DNA of 64,000 nucleotides from Candidatus Heimdallarchaeota archaeon (GCA_030603365.1 JAUVXV010000006.1:1-64000); one strand, 5' to 3'; positions 1-8,385 are shown, counted from the first letter of the stretch. Numbers and translations are program-made. The notes: generated from the letters alone by a model not told the origin.

Positions 1-1
1 G

Positions 2-766
2 TTAGTCTATCTTAAAACCATTCCAAACGTAAAGAAGAACCCTAAGCGGAAAGGAGCAATCGATTTAGGGATGACCAATCTTGTGACCTTTGTGGATAAC
101 CTCGGGAATCAACCGATTGTTATCAAGGATCACGGGAAAGGGATAAAATCAATAACCCAATATTATCTGAAAAACCAGACACAATTACGAGAACAATATG
201 TCCTGCAGCAACGTCAGCAGCTGAAAATCAAGAATAAATTAAAGTATGGAAAAACCTTCTACCAGTTGCGTGAAAAGTGGAGGAAGAAACTCAAAGATTC
301 TATCCACAAACTCACGCATTATCTGGTAGAACTGTGGGTGGAAAGAGACATTCATGAAGTGGTTATTGGGTACAATCAGAAGTGGAAACAAGGGGTGCAT
401 TTCTGGAAAAAGGTCACCCAGATGTTTGTCACCATCCCCTTCATGCGCATTATCAATATGCTCAAGTATAAGGCTGCTGAGAGAGGGATAAAGGTTGAGC
501 TCATCCCTGAAGACTATACCTCTAAATGCAGTTTTCTCGACAACGAGTTTCCCCAAAAACGCACTAAGTATGCAGGGAGAAGAGTGGAACGTGGATTGTT
601 TAAATCTTCTCAAGGACATTTAATCAATGCTGATGTTAATGCAGCTTACAATATTTTAGTTAAAAGCGATCCGAAAGCCTTACCCAAGCGTAAGGTGAAC
701 GGGGTAGGAGGATACGTGATGTATCCCCTCAGAGTGAGTATAGAACACCTCTCATGTGCTATATGA
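2..766 (+). CDS. tnpB: TnpB RNA-guided nuclease, IS200/IS605 type (5' end outside window)
   Basis: The frame is open from the first bases, so the N-terminal half lies upstream of the window; the ATG at 71 is internal. The visible part carries the RuvC-I aspartate in AIDLGMTNL, the RuvC-II glutamate in ELIPEDYTSKC and the RuvC-III aspartate in INADVNAAYNI. Only one cysteine (TSKCSF) remains where many TnpB proteins have a four-cysteine zinc ribbon; the other TnpB at 44085-45344 shows the same form, so this is a subfamily trait and not decay. TnpB proteins are RNA-guided DNA nucleases that help maintain IS200/IS605 elements. No TnpA transposase is visible. It is a clear paralogue of the 44085 copy, but not a recent duplicate. 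Confidence 0.9.
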   Translation, partial: LVYLKTIPNVKKNPKRKGAIDLGMTNLVTFVDNLGNQPIVIKDHGKGIKSITQYYLKNQTQLREQYVLQQRQQLKIKNKLKYGKTFYQLREKWRKKLKDSIHKLTHYLVELWVERDIHEVVIGYNQKWKQGVHFWKKVTQMFVTIPFMRIINMLKYKAAERGIKVELIPEDYTSKCSFLDNEFPQKRTKYAGRRVERGLFKSSQGHLINADVNAAYNILVKSDPKALPKRKVNGVGGYVMYPLRVSIEHLSCAI

Positions 767-830
767 TAACCTCTAAGAAAGATACTTAACTATTCTTGTT
801 AACATGACAAGATGACAAAACCACATCATT
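767..830 (+). repeat. Conserved 3' module of tnpB element (putative right end / guide-RNA scaffold)
   Basis: The sequence just after the tnpB stop resembles that after the second tnpB (45345-45387): both run from GAAAGATA through a TTAACATGACA or CTAATATGACA block and end in ATCATT. Here CTTGT (795-799) and ACAAG (807-811) can form a small hairpin, as expected at an IS200/IS605 right end. In this family the 3' end commonly encodes the guide RNA. The RNA assignment is inference. Confidence 0.45.
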
Positions 831-906
831 AATAATAGAAGATTATTTTTTACACTTAAGGAGATATTGAGAACTTAATATTTTTAAATGTTAAAAAGAT
901 AAAACT

Positions 907-1623
907 GTGAAAATGACTGAAAATTCAAAAGATTACTCAGAGTTCACAATTATCATCCCAACTCTAAATGAAGAAAAATCGATTGTTCACCTTCTAGAGT
1001 TATTAGAGCAAATATCTCCAAAAATAAATGTAATCGTAGCAGATGATGGTTCAAAGGATAAAACAAAAGAAATTGTTGAAACGCATACAGGAAGTGTAAA
1101 GGCTTTTTTCTTAGACAGAAAAAATGAAGAAATTCATGGGTTAACAATAAGTGTAATAGATGCAATTAGTATTTGCAAAACACCTTATTTTATGGTCATG
1201 GATGGTGATTTACAACATCCCCCAGAAGTTGTTCCAGAATTTTATAAGAAGTTGAGTCAGGGTTATGAATTGGTCGCTGGTAATAGAATAGAGGTTGCAG
1301 GAAAGTGGGGATTATATAGAAAGTTGATGTCTTATACTGCCATACTTCTAGGGAAAATAGCATTAGCAGTTAGAAGAAGAAATAAAGTCAAAGATATTAT
1401 GACAGGCCTCTATGGTTCTAAGACAGATCTCTGGAAAGAAGTAATTGATAAAGAAAGAGAAAAATTCACACTTGAAGGGTATAAGGTTTTATTTGATTTC
1501 TTAAAGATCTATTCTCCTAAATTGAAAATTGGCTATGTTGATTATGTATTTGGTACTAGAAGTTCTGGTGAATCAAAAATATCTAAAAAGATAATCTGGT
1601 TATACTTCAAGTCACTTTTCTAG
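907..1623 (+). CDS. Family 2 glycosyltransferase (dolichyl-phosphate mannose synthase-like)
   Basis: A GT-A fold glycosyltransferase of 238 residues. The N-terminal strand motif TIIIPTLNEE, the nucleotide-binding VADDGSKD and the metal-binding MDGDLQHPPE are all present in the order seen in DPM1-type enzymes, which transfer a sugar from GDP- or UDP-sugar to a polyprenyl phosphate at the cytoplasmic membrane face. No C-terminal membrane helices follow, so it resembles the soluble short form. The listed start is GTG; an ATG six bases later (913) is as good, and a TATA-like TTTTTAAATG at 881-890 sits about 27 nt upstream of it, which suggests a leaderless message. It is followed convergently by the TrpF-like gene. 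The exact substrate cannot be read from sequence. Confidence 0.85.
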   Translation: MKMTENSKDYSEFTIIIPTLNEEKSIVHLLELLEQISPKINVIVADDGSKDKTKEIVETHTGSVKAFFLDRKNEEIHGLTISVIDAISICKTPYFMVMDGDLQHPPEVVPEFYKKLSQGYELVAGNRIEVAGKWGLYRKLMSYTAILLGKIALAVRRRNKVKDIMTGLYGSKTDLWKEVIDKEREKFTLEGYKVLFDFLKIYSPKLKIGYVDYVFGTRSSGESKISKKIIWLYFKSLF

Positions 1624-1630
1624 TTTTTTC

Positions 1631-2332
1631 TTAAACCCCTTTCAGAAGATCTTTTACTTCATAAACAACCTGTAAAAATTCTTGCATAAGTTCGGGATTC
1701 TTAATACCAGAAATTTTCTCTACTCCCGATGAAACATCTATGGCATTTGGATTCAATTCTGAAGATATTTCTACTACATTACTTGAATTTAATCCTCCAC
1801 CTATAATAAGAGGTTTCTGAATGGATTTCTGAATCTTTTTCACAATATCAATTACCTGTTGCCTTGATTCTTTTTGTTGCCAACTTTGACCGAGAGGGAG
1901 GTTGATGTTAACAATTTTAACATATTGTTCTAAAGTCTGAGCAGCTTTGACAGGGTCGGGATCAATTATATTTGATTCTAGTGTATCTTTATCTAAAAAG
2001 ATAGAACCAATTATTGGTATAGTTGCTATCGACTGGACAGAAATGAGATTATTGATTTCGTCGAAGAATTGTCCATTAATCTGGATCATATTGGGGTGGC
2101 ATGTATCTTGAGCATCAAAGATGTCATCTATAGACTCAGGTACAAGTTCTGCAATTGTAATGCATTGTTCTACATTAGCAAAGATTCTACGAGCATCAAA
2201 CTTACTAACTGATCTTACATCTTTAAGATCATCAATAATCGCACCTATTGCAAAATATGATGAAACATCTACTGATATGGCAGCATCAAAGTTTGTGACT
2301 CCGGAAATTTTGGCAATCCACAATCTAATCAC
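1631..2332 (-). CDS. TrpF-like (phosphoribosylanthranilate isomerase family) protein with altered active site
   Basis: The C-terminal half has clear TrpF signatures: the phosphate-binding IIGGGLNSSNV and the IDVSSGVE motif followed by GIKNPE. The N-terminus keeps the strand but reads KISG where TrpF has KICG, so the catalytic cysteine is serine (residue 10). The region that should carry the catalytic aspartate reads KIVNINLPLGQ, with asparagine in its place. At 233 residues the length is normal for a (beta/alpha)8 barrel. No other trp genes are adjacent. I see a TrpF-fold protein; whether it still isomerises phosphoribosylanthranilate is doubtful. Start is GTG, overlapping a GAGGTG stretch. 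Confidence 0.7.
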   Translation of the reverse strand: MIRLWIAKISGVTNFDAAISVDVSSYFAIGAIIDDLKDVRSVSKFDARRIFANVEQCITIAELVPESIDDIFDAQDTCHPNMIQINGQFFDEINNLISVQSIATIPIIGSIFLDKDTLESNIIDPDPVKAAQTLEQYVKIVNINLPLGQSWQQKESRQQVIDIVKKIQKSIQKPLIIGGGLNSSNVVEISSELNPNAIDVSSGVEKISGIKNPELMQEFLQVVYEVKDLLKGV

Positions 2333-2493
2333 CTCAAGTGGTTAATTATGGCTCTATTTTTAATGTTTTCCTCTCTCAAATCTTACAACATAATAATCAG
2401 ATGATATCTGGAATGTATCTGTGACAAGTCAAGTATAATTTCTGGATATTACAATATTACTTAATAGATAAATTAGTATTTATACTGAGTTAT

Positions 2494-2826
2494 ATGAGAA
2501 CAAAGGATACTTATCTCACTTTTAAACTTGAGAAAGCTATCGCTAGAATAAAGGATAAGAGCGGTTACAATGATTCTCCTGTATTTTTGGAAATTTGTAA
2601 TTGCCCAAACAAAGGGGGTTCCTTCTTTTATGATACAAAGAAGGAGGCATATTTCGGTAAAGGTTCATGTAACAATAGTTTGCTCTGCTCAAAAATTCAA
2701 ATGGATAAACATCAAATACTCATTAGAAAGTCTATTCCAAGGATTTTAGAACATATCAATAGTGAGAAAATCTTACAAAGAGAACAAATAATGAATTATT
2801 CTCCAGAGTTATTATCTGGAAGCTAA
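2494..2826 (+). CDS. Hypothetical small protein with cysteine cluster
   Basis: A 110-residue protein that I do not recognise. It has six cysteines in the middle (EICNCPNKGG, then GSCNN, then LLCSK), which could bind a metal, and a charged helical C-terminus. There is no signal peptide or membrane segment. It stands alone between the TrpF-like gene (divergent) and the GluRS-like gene. The ATG at 2494 lies just downstream of an AT-rich stretch containing TATTTATA, which fits a promoter and a very short leader. Composition resembles its neighbours. Confidence 0.55.
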   Translation: MRTKDTYLTFKLEKAIARIKDKSGYNDSPVFLEICNCPNKGGSFFYDTKKEAYFGKGSCNNSLLCSKIQMDKHQILIRKSIPRILEHINSEKILQREQIMNYSPELLSGS

Positions 2827-2877
2827 AGACTCATTTCCTCCTTTCCTTATTCAGATAGTAGATTTATAACAAATAAT

Positions 2878-2890
2878 TATATATTTAAAG
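2878..2890 (+). promoter_or_regulatory. TATA box of the GluRS-like gene
   Basis: TTATATATTTAAAG lies 24-36 nt upstream of the ATG at 2914, the spacing expected for a leaderless archaeal transcript. This favours 2914 over the GTG at 2890 as the real start. Confidence 0.5.
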
Positions 2891-2913
2891 TGACAAATTT
2901 AGTTGACAGTAAC

Positions 2914-4632
2914 ATGAGCGATTCTAAGGAAATTATTTACAAAGAAGCTATGGTTAATGCTTACATATATGGATCAGCTGATACAAAGATAGTAATAAAA
3001 AAATTAATGTCAGGATATCCAGAACTCAGAAGCAAAGCAAAAGAGATTCAAGCTACCTTAGCTAAAATTGTTGATGAAGTAAATAGTCTTCCTAGAAAGG
3101 ATATAGAGAAAATTGTTGAAAAAAAGTATCCAGAAAGCATAGTTGAAGAGGTAAAGGAGAGGGATTATCTACCCGAGATAGTTAATGCAGAGCATGGAAA
3201 ATTGAAAGTGCGATATCCTCCAGAACCTTCAAAACACCCTCATATTGGTCAAATGCTATCTTTTTGCATAAATCATTTAATTGCAGAAAGATATGAAGGA
3301 AAAACCGTTTTACGATTTGATGACACAAATCCTGAAAAAGTTCAAGCAGAATTTTATGATAGTTTCAGGGAAGTATTATCTTGGTTAGGTCTTCAAGTTG
3401 ATGATGAAGTATTAGCGTCAAATTACATGGAACTTTATTATGAAAAAGCAATGGATTTGATTCAAAAGAATGAAGCTTTTATTTGTCAATGCGAAAGAAA
3501 CACTTTCACAAAACTACGAAACGAACAAAAGGCCTGCAAATGTAATTTAGAAAATAGTATCGAGAAAAATCATGAACTATTTGAAAAACTCTTAGAAGGT
3601 AATTTTGCACCTGGGGAAGCAGTAGTAAGATTAAGAGGAGATATGGAATCTCCTAATTCTGTTATGCGAGATCCTGTTCTTCTTCGTATTTCAAATCATG
3701 CACACTGTATTCAAGGGGATAAGTATAATCTTTGGCCGATGTATGATTTTGAATCACCTATAATGGAAGATCTTACAGAAGTTACACATATCCTCAGAAG
3801 TATGGAATTTGGAAAAATGCGTGAAGAATTACAGAGAACAATTGCACAAAAGCTAAATCTCAATGTTCCAGAATTCATGGAATATCAAAGGTATAATATC
3901 ATAGGTGCTCCTACTCAAGGAAGGGTGATAAGAGAATTAGTCGAAGAAGGAACAGTAACGGGTTGGGATGATTATCGTCTTGTTACTTATCAAGCACTAA
4001 AACGAAGAGGTATTCAACCTCAAGTATTTTCAGAGATAATTAAAAGGGTTGGAACGACGAAATCTGCCACAAACATAGATTTTTCATTGATTTTCTCAAT
4101 AAACAGAAAAATCATTGAGCCTACAGTAAGACATTATTATTTCGTATCTGAACCAGTGAAAATTAAAATACAGAATCCAATAGATCAAACTATTGAAATT
4201 AACTCACATCCATATAATGAAAATCTGGGATCTAGAAAGATTACTGTTAGTGATACACTTTATCTGAGTGGAACTGACAAAGAGTTTCTGGATATCGATT
4301 CTATTGTCCGAATGAAAGATCTATATAATATCAAAATTTTAAAGAAAATCTCAGATGAAGAGCTAGTTGCAGAAATTATTGGTAATGAAGTATTACAAAA
4401 TGTTCCTAGACTTCAATGGGTTTCTGAACCAGTGGAGGTTGAGATTATCAAGCCAGAAATGTTATATTTAAATAACTGTATAAACAAAGATAGCTTGAAG
4501 TATATTCATGGTTTTGGTGAAAGTAATCTACTCAAACTTAAAATAGGGGAGATTATCCAACTAGAACGGTTTGGATATACAAAGGTTAATAGAATTAACA
4601 AGAAAATTAAGATGAATTACATACATGGATGA
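2914..4632 (+). CDS. Glutamyl-tRNA synthetase-like protein lacking intact class I signatures
   Basis: The protein follows archaeal/eukaryotic GluRS-GlnRS over its whole length: YPPEPSKHPHIG, LRFDDTNPEK, a C-terminal beta-barrel region, and GWDDYR with ALKRRGIQPQ. The signature motifs are altered. HIGH reads HIGQ (about residues 110-113 from this start), the KMSKS-type loop (LSKSK in archaeal enzymes) reads GAPTQG (331-336), and the LRGxDH motif reads LRSMEF. Both ATP-handling loops are therefore changed while the domain order is kept. It may be a paralogue with another role, with a canonical GltX elsewhere in the genome. Start 2914 was chosen because of the TATA box; GTG 2890 would add eight residues. 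The last 8 nt overlap the next gene, so the two are probably co-transcribed. Confidence 0.75.
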   Translation: MSDSKEIIYKEAMVNAYIYGSADTKIVIKKLMSGYPELRSKAKEIQATLAKIVDEVNSLPRKDIEKIVEKKYPESIVEEVKERDYLPEIVNAEHGKLKVRYPPEPSKHPHIGQMLSFCINHLIAERYEGKTVLRFDDTNPEKVQAEFYDSFREVLSWLGLQVDDEVLASNYMELYYEKAMDLIQKNEAFICQCERNTFTKLRNEQKACKCNLENSIEKNHELFEKLLEGNFAPGEAVVRLRGDMESPNSVMRDPVLLRISNHAHCIQGDKYNLWPMYDFESPIMEDLTEVTHILRSMEFGKMREELQRTIAQKLNLNVPEFMEYQRYNIIGAPTQGRVIRELVEEGTVTGWDDYRLVTYQALKRRGIQPQVFSEIIKRVGTTKSATNIDFSLIFSINRKIIEPTVRHYYFVSEPVKIKIQNPIDQTIEINSHPYNENLGSRKITVSDTLYLSGTDKEFLDIDSIVRMKDLYNIKILKKISDEELVAEIIGNEVLQNVPRLQWVSEPVEVEIIKPEMLYLNNCINKDSLKYIHGFGESNLLKLKIGEIIQLERFGYTKVNRINKKIKMNYIHG

Positions 4633-5557
4633 AATGCTTATGGACTATGGACTGCTTATCTTTTTGGTTTTTCTTGCAATTTCCTTAATAGTGATAGCCA
4701 GAGCAGCTGTTAAAAGTAAGCAAAAAAAGAGTGCTCCAAAGCGCAGGTATAAACCTTATCAGCCGATTGCTCAAACACAACTTTCTAGATCCGGCGTTCC
4801 AGTTCATGAAGTTACATCACATGTTGATAGATCAACTTACACTACTAGCCCTAGTTCTGATTCTCGTGCTGCATATGCAAGTGCAGATGAATATTTTAGA
4901 GCAGGGATGTTCGATAAAGCTAAGGAAGAATATCTTAAGACAGGTAGAGTGTTTGGAGCCGCAAAATCTGTAGCAGCAAAAGGAAGAGAATTTGTTCCTG
5001 ATTCTATCCAAATAATAACAAGATATGCTCCTGAAAGAGAAGAAGAAATGGTCAGAAATTTGTCAAGATATTTCTATGATAGTGGTGAAACAGAAATTTC
5101 TGCATATATTCTTTTTGAAAAAGGTCTTGAAGACGAAGCAGATGCAGTTTTAGCAACCATAGGTAAATCTGTAGAAGATATCACTCCCATAGGTGTAGTT
5201 GAAGTAAGCTCCATAGATCAGTCTCTTGAATTAGAAGGGGAGAAGACGCTAGAAGAACTTGAAGAAATTGCATCAGAAACACTGGAGCAAGAGGAGAAAG
5301 TAGAAAAGCAGAAAGATATTAAGCCTGTCATCAAAGAAAAGATGCCTGTAACACAAACTCTGAAAGTTGCTACTTCTGATTTAGATGATAGATGTAGTGT
5401 TTGTATGTCTCCAATTAAAGCAGGCGAAAGCTTTGTAAGATGTCCATTTTGTGAAATTCCTTCCCACTATGCACATATTGTGGAATGGATAAAAGTCAAA
5501 CCACAATGTCCTAATTGTCGAAAAAAACTTGTAGCTAGAATGTTCCAACAAGCTTAG
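4625..5557 (+). CDS. Membrane-anchored protein with C-terminal RING-like zinc finger
   Basis: Residues about 8-28 form one hydrophobic helix followed by a Lys/Arg-rich stretch, so the body is probably cytoplasmic. A helical middle part (about 75-175) resembles TPR-like hairpins (ADEYFRAGMFDKAKEEY). The last 57 residues hold a RING-type array of eight possible zinc ligands: C257, C260, C273, C276, H281, H284, C295 and C298, with a WIKVKPQCPNC ending typical of RING fingers. RING domains serve as E3 ligases in ubiquitin systems, and Asgard archaea are known to encode ubiquitin-system components, but no E1, E2 or ubiquitin gene is in this window. A structural zinc ribbon is an alternative. It overlaps the GluRS-like gene by 8 nt. 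Confidence 0.7.
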   Translation: MDEMLMDYGLLIFLVFLAISLIVIARAAVKSKQKKSAPKRRYKPYQPIAQTQLSRSGVPVHEVTSHVDRSTYTTSPSSDSRAAYASADEYFRAGMFDKAKEEYLKTGRVFGAAKSVAAKGREFVPDSIQIITRYAPEREEEMVRNLSRYFYDSGETEISAYILFEKGLEDEADAVLATIGKSVEDITPIGVVEVSSIDQSLELEGEKTLEELEEIASETLEQEEKVEKQKDIKPVIKEKMPVTQTLKVATSDLDDRCSVCMSPIKAGESFVRCPFCEIPSHYAHIVEWIKVKPQCPNCRKKLVARMFQQA

Positions 5558-5592
5558 TAAAAAGTTAAAAATAGTTTAGTTATCTTAAAGAT

Positions 5593-6078
5593 ATGGTGCT
5601 ATTACCTCCATTTGCAGATAATATAATTAAAGAATATATAGAAGCTAAAACTCAAACTCAGATTGCTGGTTTTGATTTAACAACTAAAGAAGTTATGGAA
5701 CTAGAAGATGGGGGAATTATTGATTTCGATAATTCAGAAAGATTCATTCCAAATCATAAGACTATAAACCCAGAAGATAATAAATGGACTCTTGAACCTG
5801 GAGGATATTTAGTTCGTTATAATGAAATTGTAGAAGTACCTCTAGACGCAATTGGTCTAGTTCTTCCTAGATCAAGTTTGATGAGAATAGGAGCAACATT
5901 ATGTTCCGCGGTCTGGGATCCTGGGTATAAGGGCAGAGGAGTAGGCCTTCTAATTGTCAATGCAAGAATTACATTGTATAAGGATTCAAGAATAGCTCAA
6001 ATCATATTTATTAATACCAAAGAGAAGTTGAATAAAGGTTATTCTGGAACATATCAAAATGAAAAAGGTCATGAGTGA
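5593..6078 (+). CDS. dut: dUTPase / dCTP deaminase-family nucleotide hydrolase
   Basis: A 161-residue trimeric dUTPase-fold protein. The phosphate-binding motif PRSSLMRIGA (residues 92-101) and the WDPGYKGRG uracil/sugar-binding hairpin (108-116) match archaeal deoxyuridine 5'-triphosphate nucleotidohydrolases, which convert dUTP to dUMP and keep uracil out of DNA. Bifunctional dCTP deaminases share the fold; the lack of their usual glutamate-containing motif favours a plain dUTPase. The gene starts 35 nt after the RING-like gene and lies 103 nt before radA, in a run of same-strand genes related to DNA metabolism. Confidence 0.85.
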   Translation: MVLLPPFADNIIKEYIEAKTQTQIAGFDLTTKEVMELEDGGIIDFDNSERFIPNHKTINPEDNKWTLEPGGYLVRYNEIVEVPLDAIGLVLPRSSLMRIGATLCSAVWDPGYKGRGVGLLIVNARITLYKDSRIAQIIFINTKEKLNKGYSGTYQNEKGHE

Positions 6079-6181
6079 AACACCAAATAATCTTAAGAAT
6101 CCATTAAGTTTATCAGCATAAAATAGCACTTCTTAAATATACAAAACTAGATATTTAGTCAGCAGTTGGAAAAGTGAAGTC

Positions 6182-7309
6182 ATGTCAAAGAAGGAAGAAA
6201 CGGTGAAAACTACTAAAGGGAAAGAAACGACAGCCAAAAAAGCTACAACTCCTAAACCAAAAAAAGAACCTGAGGATTGGATAGAAGAAATATTACCTAA
6301 ACAAACAAAACCAAAACCAAAACCAAAACCAAAACCTCAAAAAACTAAAACTGAGGATTTAAGCGATATTGCAGTGAATCAAATCCCAGGAGTTGGGCCA
6401 GCAGTAGCTGAAAAATTAATCTCTTCAGGATATATAACCTTAGCAGCTGTAGCTCATGCATCTCCAATTGAACTTGCAGAACATTGTGAAATAGGCGAGC
6501 AAACTGCAAAAAGACTCATTTCAGCATCTAGAAGTCAAATTGGGATTGGATTTCAAAATGCTAAAGAACTGCTAAAAGCCCGAAATAAACTAATAAAAAT
6601 ACCTACAGGTAGCAAATCCCTTGATACACTTCTTGCTGGCGGAATTGAAACAAGTTCTTTGACTGAATTCTCTGGGGAGTTTCGAACAGGAAAAACTCAA
6701 ATTTGTTTTCAGCTTTGTGTTATGACTGCAATGGAAAAAAAACTTGGAGGTCTTGAATCTGGTGTTATTTATATTGATACAGAAGGAACTTTCAGACCTG
6801 AAAGGATTGTACAAATATGCAATAGATTCAATGCTCCCACGGAAGAAGTTTTGAGTAGAATAAATGTGGGGAGAGCTTATAATTCAGATCATCAAATGGT
6901 GCTTGTTTTAGAAAGTCCAAAATTTATAAAAGAGGGAAATGTCAAATTGATGATTATTGACTCACTTACAAGTCATTTTCGTGCAGAATTTACTGGAAGA
7001 GGTTCGTTATTGGAACGACAACAAAAATTGAATAAATATCTTCATCAACTACTACGATTAGCTGAGGTCTATGATATTGCTGTTGTAGCTACCAATCAAG
7101 TTCTATCAAAACCTGATGTTCTTTATGGAGAAACAGTATTCCCAATTGGGGGACACATTGTAGCTCATTCATGTACTACTCGAGTATTCCTAAGAAAGAG
7201 CAAAGGCGAGAAGAGAATAGCTAGAGTTATAGATAGTCCCCACATACCTGAAATTGAAACTGTATTCATGATTGGTCAAGATGGAATACTTGATGTGAAT
7301 GGGAGTTAG
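6182..7309 (+). CDS. radA: DNA repair and recombination protein RadA
   Basis: This is the archaeal RecA/Rad51 recombinase, which forms filaments on single-stranded DNA and catalyses strand exchange. The order is a Lys/Pro-rich N-terminal tail of about 55 residues (with a KPKPKPKPKP run), a helix-hairpin-helix domain (about 65-115, IPGVGPAVAEKL), then the ATPase core with Walker A GEFRTGKT (165-172), Walker B LMIIDSL, and the C-terminal DNA-binding loops. The basic tail is longer than in most RadA proteins. Walker A has R-T where G-S or G-A is more usual; the key lysine and threonine are kept. It is preceded by dUTPase and followed by a coiled-coil protein on the same strand. Confidence 0.95.
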   Translation: MSKKEETVKTTKGKETTAKKATTPKPKKEPEDWIEEILPKQTKPKPKPKPKPQKTKTEDLSDIAVNQIPGVGPAVAEKLISSGYITLAAVAHASPIELAEHCEIGEQTAKRLISASRSQIGIGFQNAKELLKARNKLIKIPTGSKSLDTLLAGGIETSSLTEFSGEFRTGKTQICFQLCVMTAMEKKLGGLESGVIYIDTEGTFRPERIVQICNRFNAPTEEVLSRINVGRAYNSDHQMVLVLESPKFIKEGNVKLMIIDSLTSHFRAEFTGRGSLLERQQKLNKYLHQLLRLAEVYDIAVVATNQVLSKPDVLYGETVFPIGGHIVAHSCTTRVFLRKSKGEKRIARVIDSPHIPEIETVFMIGQDGILDVNGS

Positions 7310-7383
7310 TCATACTTTCATAAACTTTAAGTAAGATTGTATCAATTTCGTTCTTTAGAAACATTTAGTCTTTCCATTACCAA

Positions 7384-8181
7384 TTGGTGATTAATTTGAC
7401 AGAAGAAGATGGAAGTATTTCAGTCAGTGATGCAATAAAAATTACTGAGTTAGAAAATAAAGTTCAGAATCTACAAACTAAGGTTGACGAACTTGAAACT
7501 GCTAATAGAGAATTAGATGACAAGAAAAATGCTCTGCAAAGTGAACTTGATGAATTAAAAGTAAGAGCAGAAGGGTTCAGTGAATTAGAAACAACAAAAA
7601 CCAATCTTGACAACGAAGTAAACTCTCTCAAAGAGGAGAATGCGAATCTCAAAGAAGAAAAAGAAAAACTGAACACAGAAATTCAAGATCTCAAAAATGA
7701 AAGTATGAAAAAGGATACTGATTTTGCAAATATGAAAAGAGACCTTGATGAACAAAGTGAAGGTTATGAGGACAAACAACACACTATCGACAAATTGAGA
7801 GAAAGTCATGCTGAGATGGAGAGTGCAAAAACAGAAATTGAAGCACAACTTGAACAAGTCAAGGACGAAAAAGCCACCACTGAAAACAAATATAATGAAT
7901 TATTAACAGATTCTTCAAGATTGGAACAAATCAAAACAGAATTAAGGGATAAAGAGGAAGCATTGAGAAGATTCCAAATTATCGCTGAATCAGATCCTTC
8001 TTACACTTGGCTCTCTACATTAGAAAGATTTAGAGTTATAGAGCTCAAAAGGCTCGCTATGTCAACTGGGTCTTCAACACATGCAATCCTAAAATATGTT
8101 CAAATGTTAGAAGCAGCGGGTTTAGTAGATATTGAAATGCATGGGAAAGATGATCCCAACCCAACAATAAAGCTGAAATAA
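7384..8181 (+). CDS. Long coiled-coil protein with C-terminal winged-helix domain
   Basis: Residues about 15-195 are an almost uninterrupted heptad coiled coil (Leu/Glu/Lys-rich). The last 65 residues read as a helix-turn-helix fold: ERFRVIELKRLAM, then SSTHAILKYVQMLEAAGLVD, with a small wing. The architecture matches the protein encoded at 41808-42383. No family name is certain. It could be a DNA-binding scaffold or a transcription-associated factor. Possible starts are TTG 7384, GTG 7387 and TTG 7396; there is no clear Shine-Dalgarno to decide. It is the last of a same-strand run after radA. Confidence 0.75.
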   Translation: MVINLTEEDGSISVSDAIKITELENKVQNLQTKVDELETANRELDDKKNALQSELDELKVRAEGFSELETTKTNLDNEVNSLKEENANLKEEKEKLNTEIQDLKNESMKKDTDFANMKRDLDEQSEGYEDKQHTIDKLRESHAEMESAKTEIEAQLEQVKDEKATTENKYNELLTDSSRLEQIKTELRDKEEALRRFQIIAESDPSYTWLSTLERFRVIELKRLAMSTGSSTHAILKYVQMLEAAGLVDIEMHGKDDPNPTIKLK

Positions 8182-8211
8182 AGCTTTATCAACTCCTTTT
8201 TTTTTATTTAT

Positions 8212-8385
8212 ATGATAATAATGGATACAAGCGTATTATTGAAAATAAATGATGAAAAGATTCCTCTAAATCAATTTATTACTAAGATTTTAACTAAAAT
8301 TAATTTAGCAATAGTTGAATCTCTAAAAGGGATAGATACAGAGAATATTCAAACAATAGAAATAAAGATTGAGAAAAATGAATGA
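8212..8385 (+). CDS. Small conserved-looking protein (57 aa)
   Basis: An open frame of 57 codons lies between the coiled-coil gene and the UbiA gene on the same strand. It reads MIIMDTSVLLKINDEKIPLN at the start, then an amphipathic helix ending in VESLKGID and an IEIKIEK strand. The second ATG at 8221 is an alternative start. The pattern (short strand, helix, LKG, charged strand) resembles small archaeal proteins of unknown function, but I cannot name a family. Codon usage matches its neighbours and it fills the gap, which supports it as real. Confidence 0.5.
   Translation: MIIMDTSVLLKINDEKIPLNQFITKILTKINLAIVESLKGIDTENIQTIEIKIEKNE

Noticed and set aside
239..619. A 126-codon open frame on the minus strand opposite tnpB
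   Set aside because: It lies wholly within the tnpB coding region, has no recognisable motifs, and tnpB's RuvC motifs show which strand is coding.
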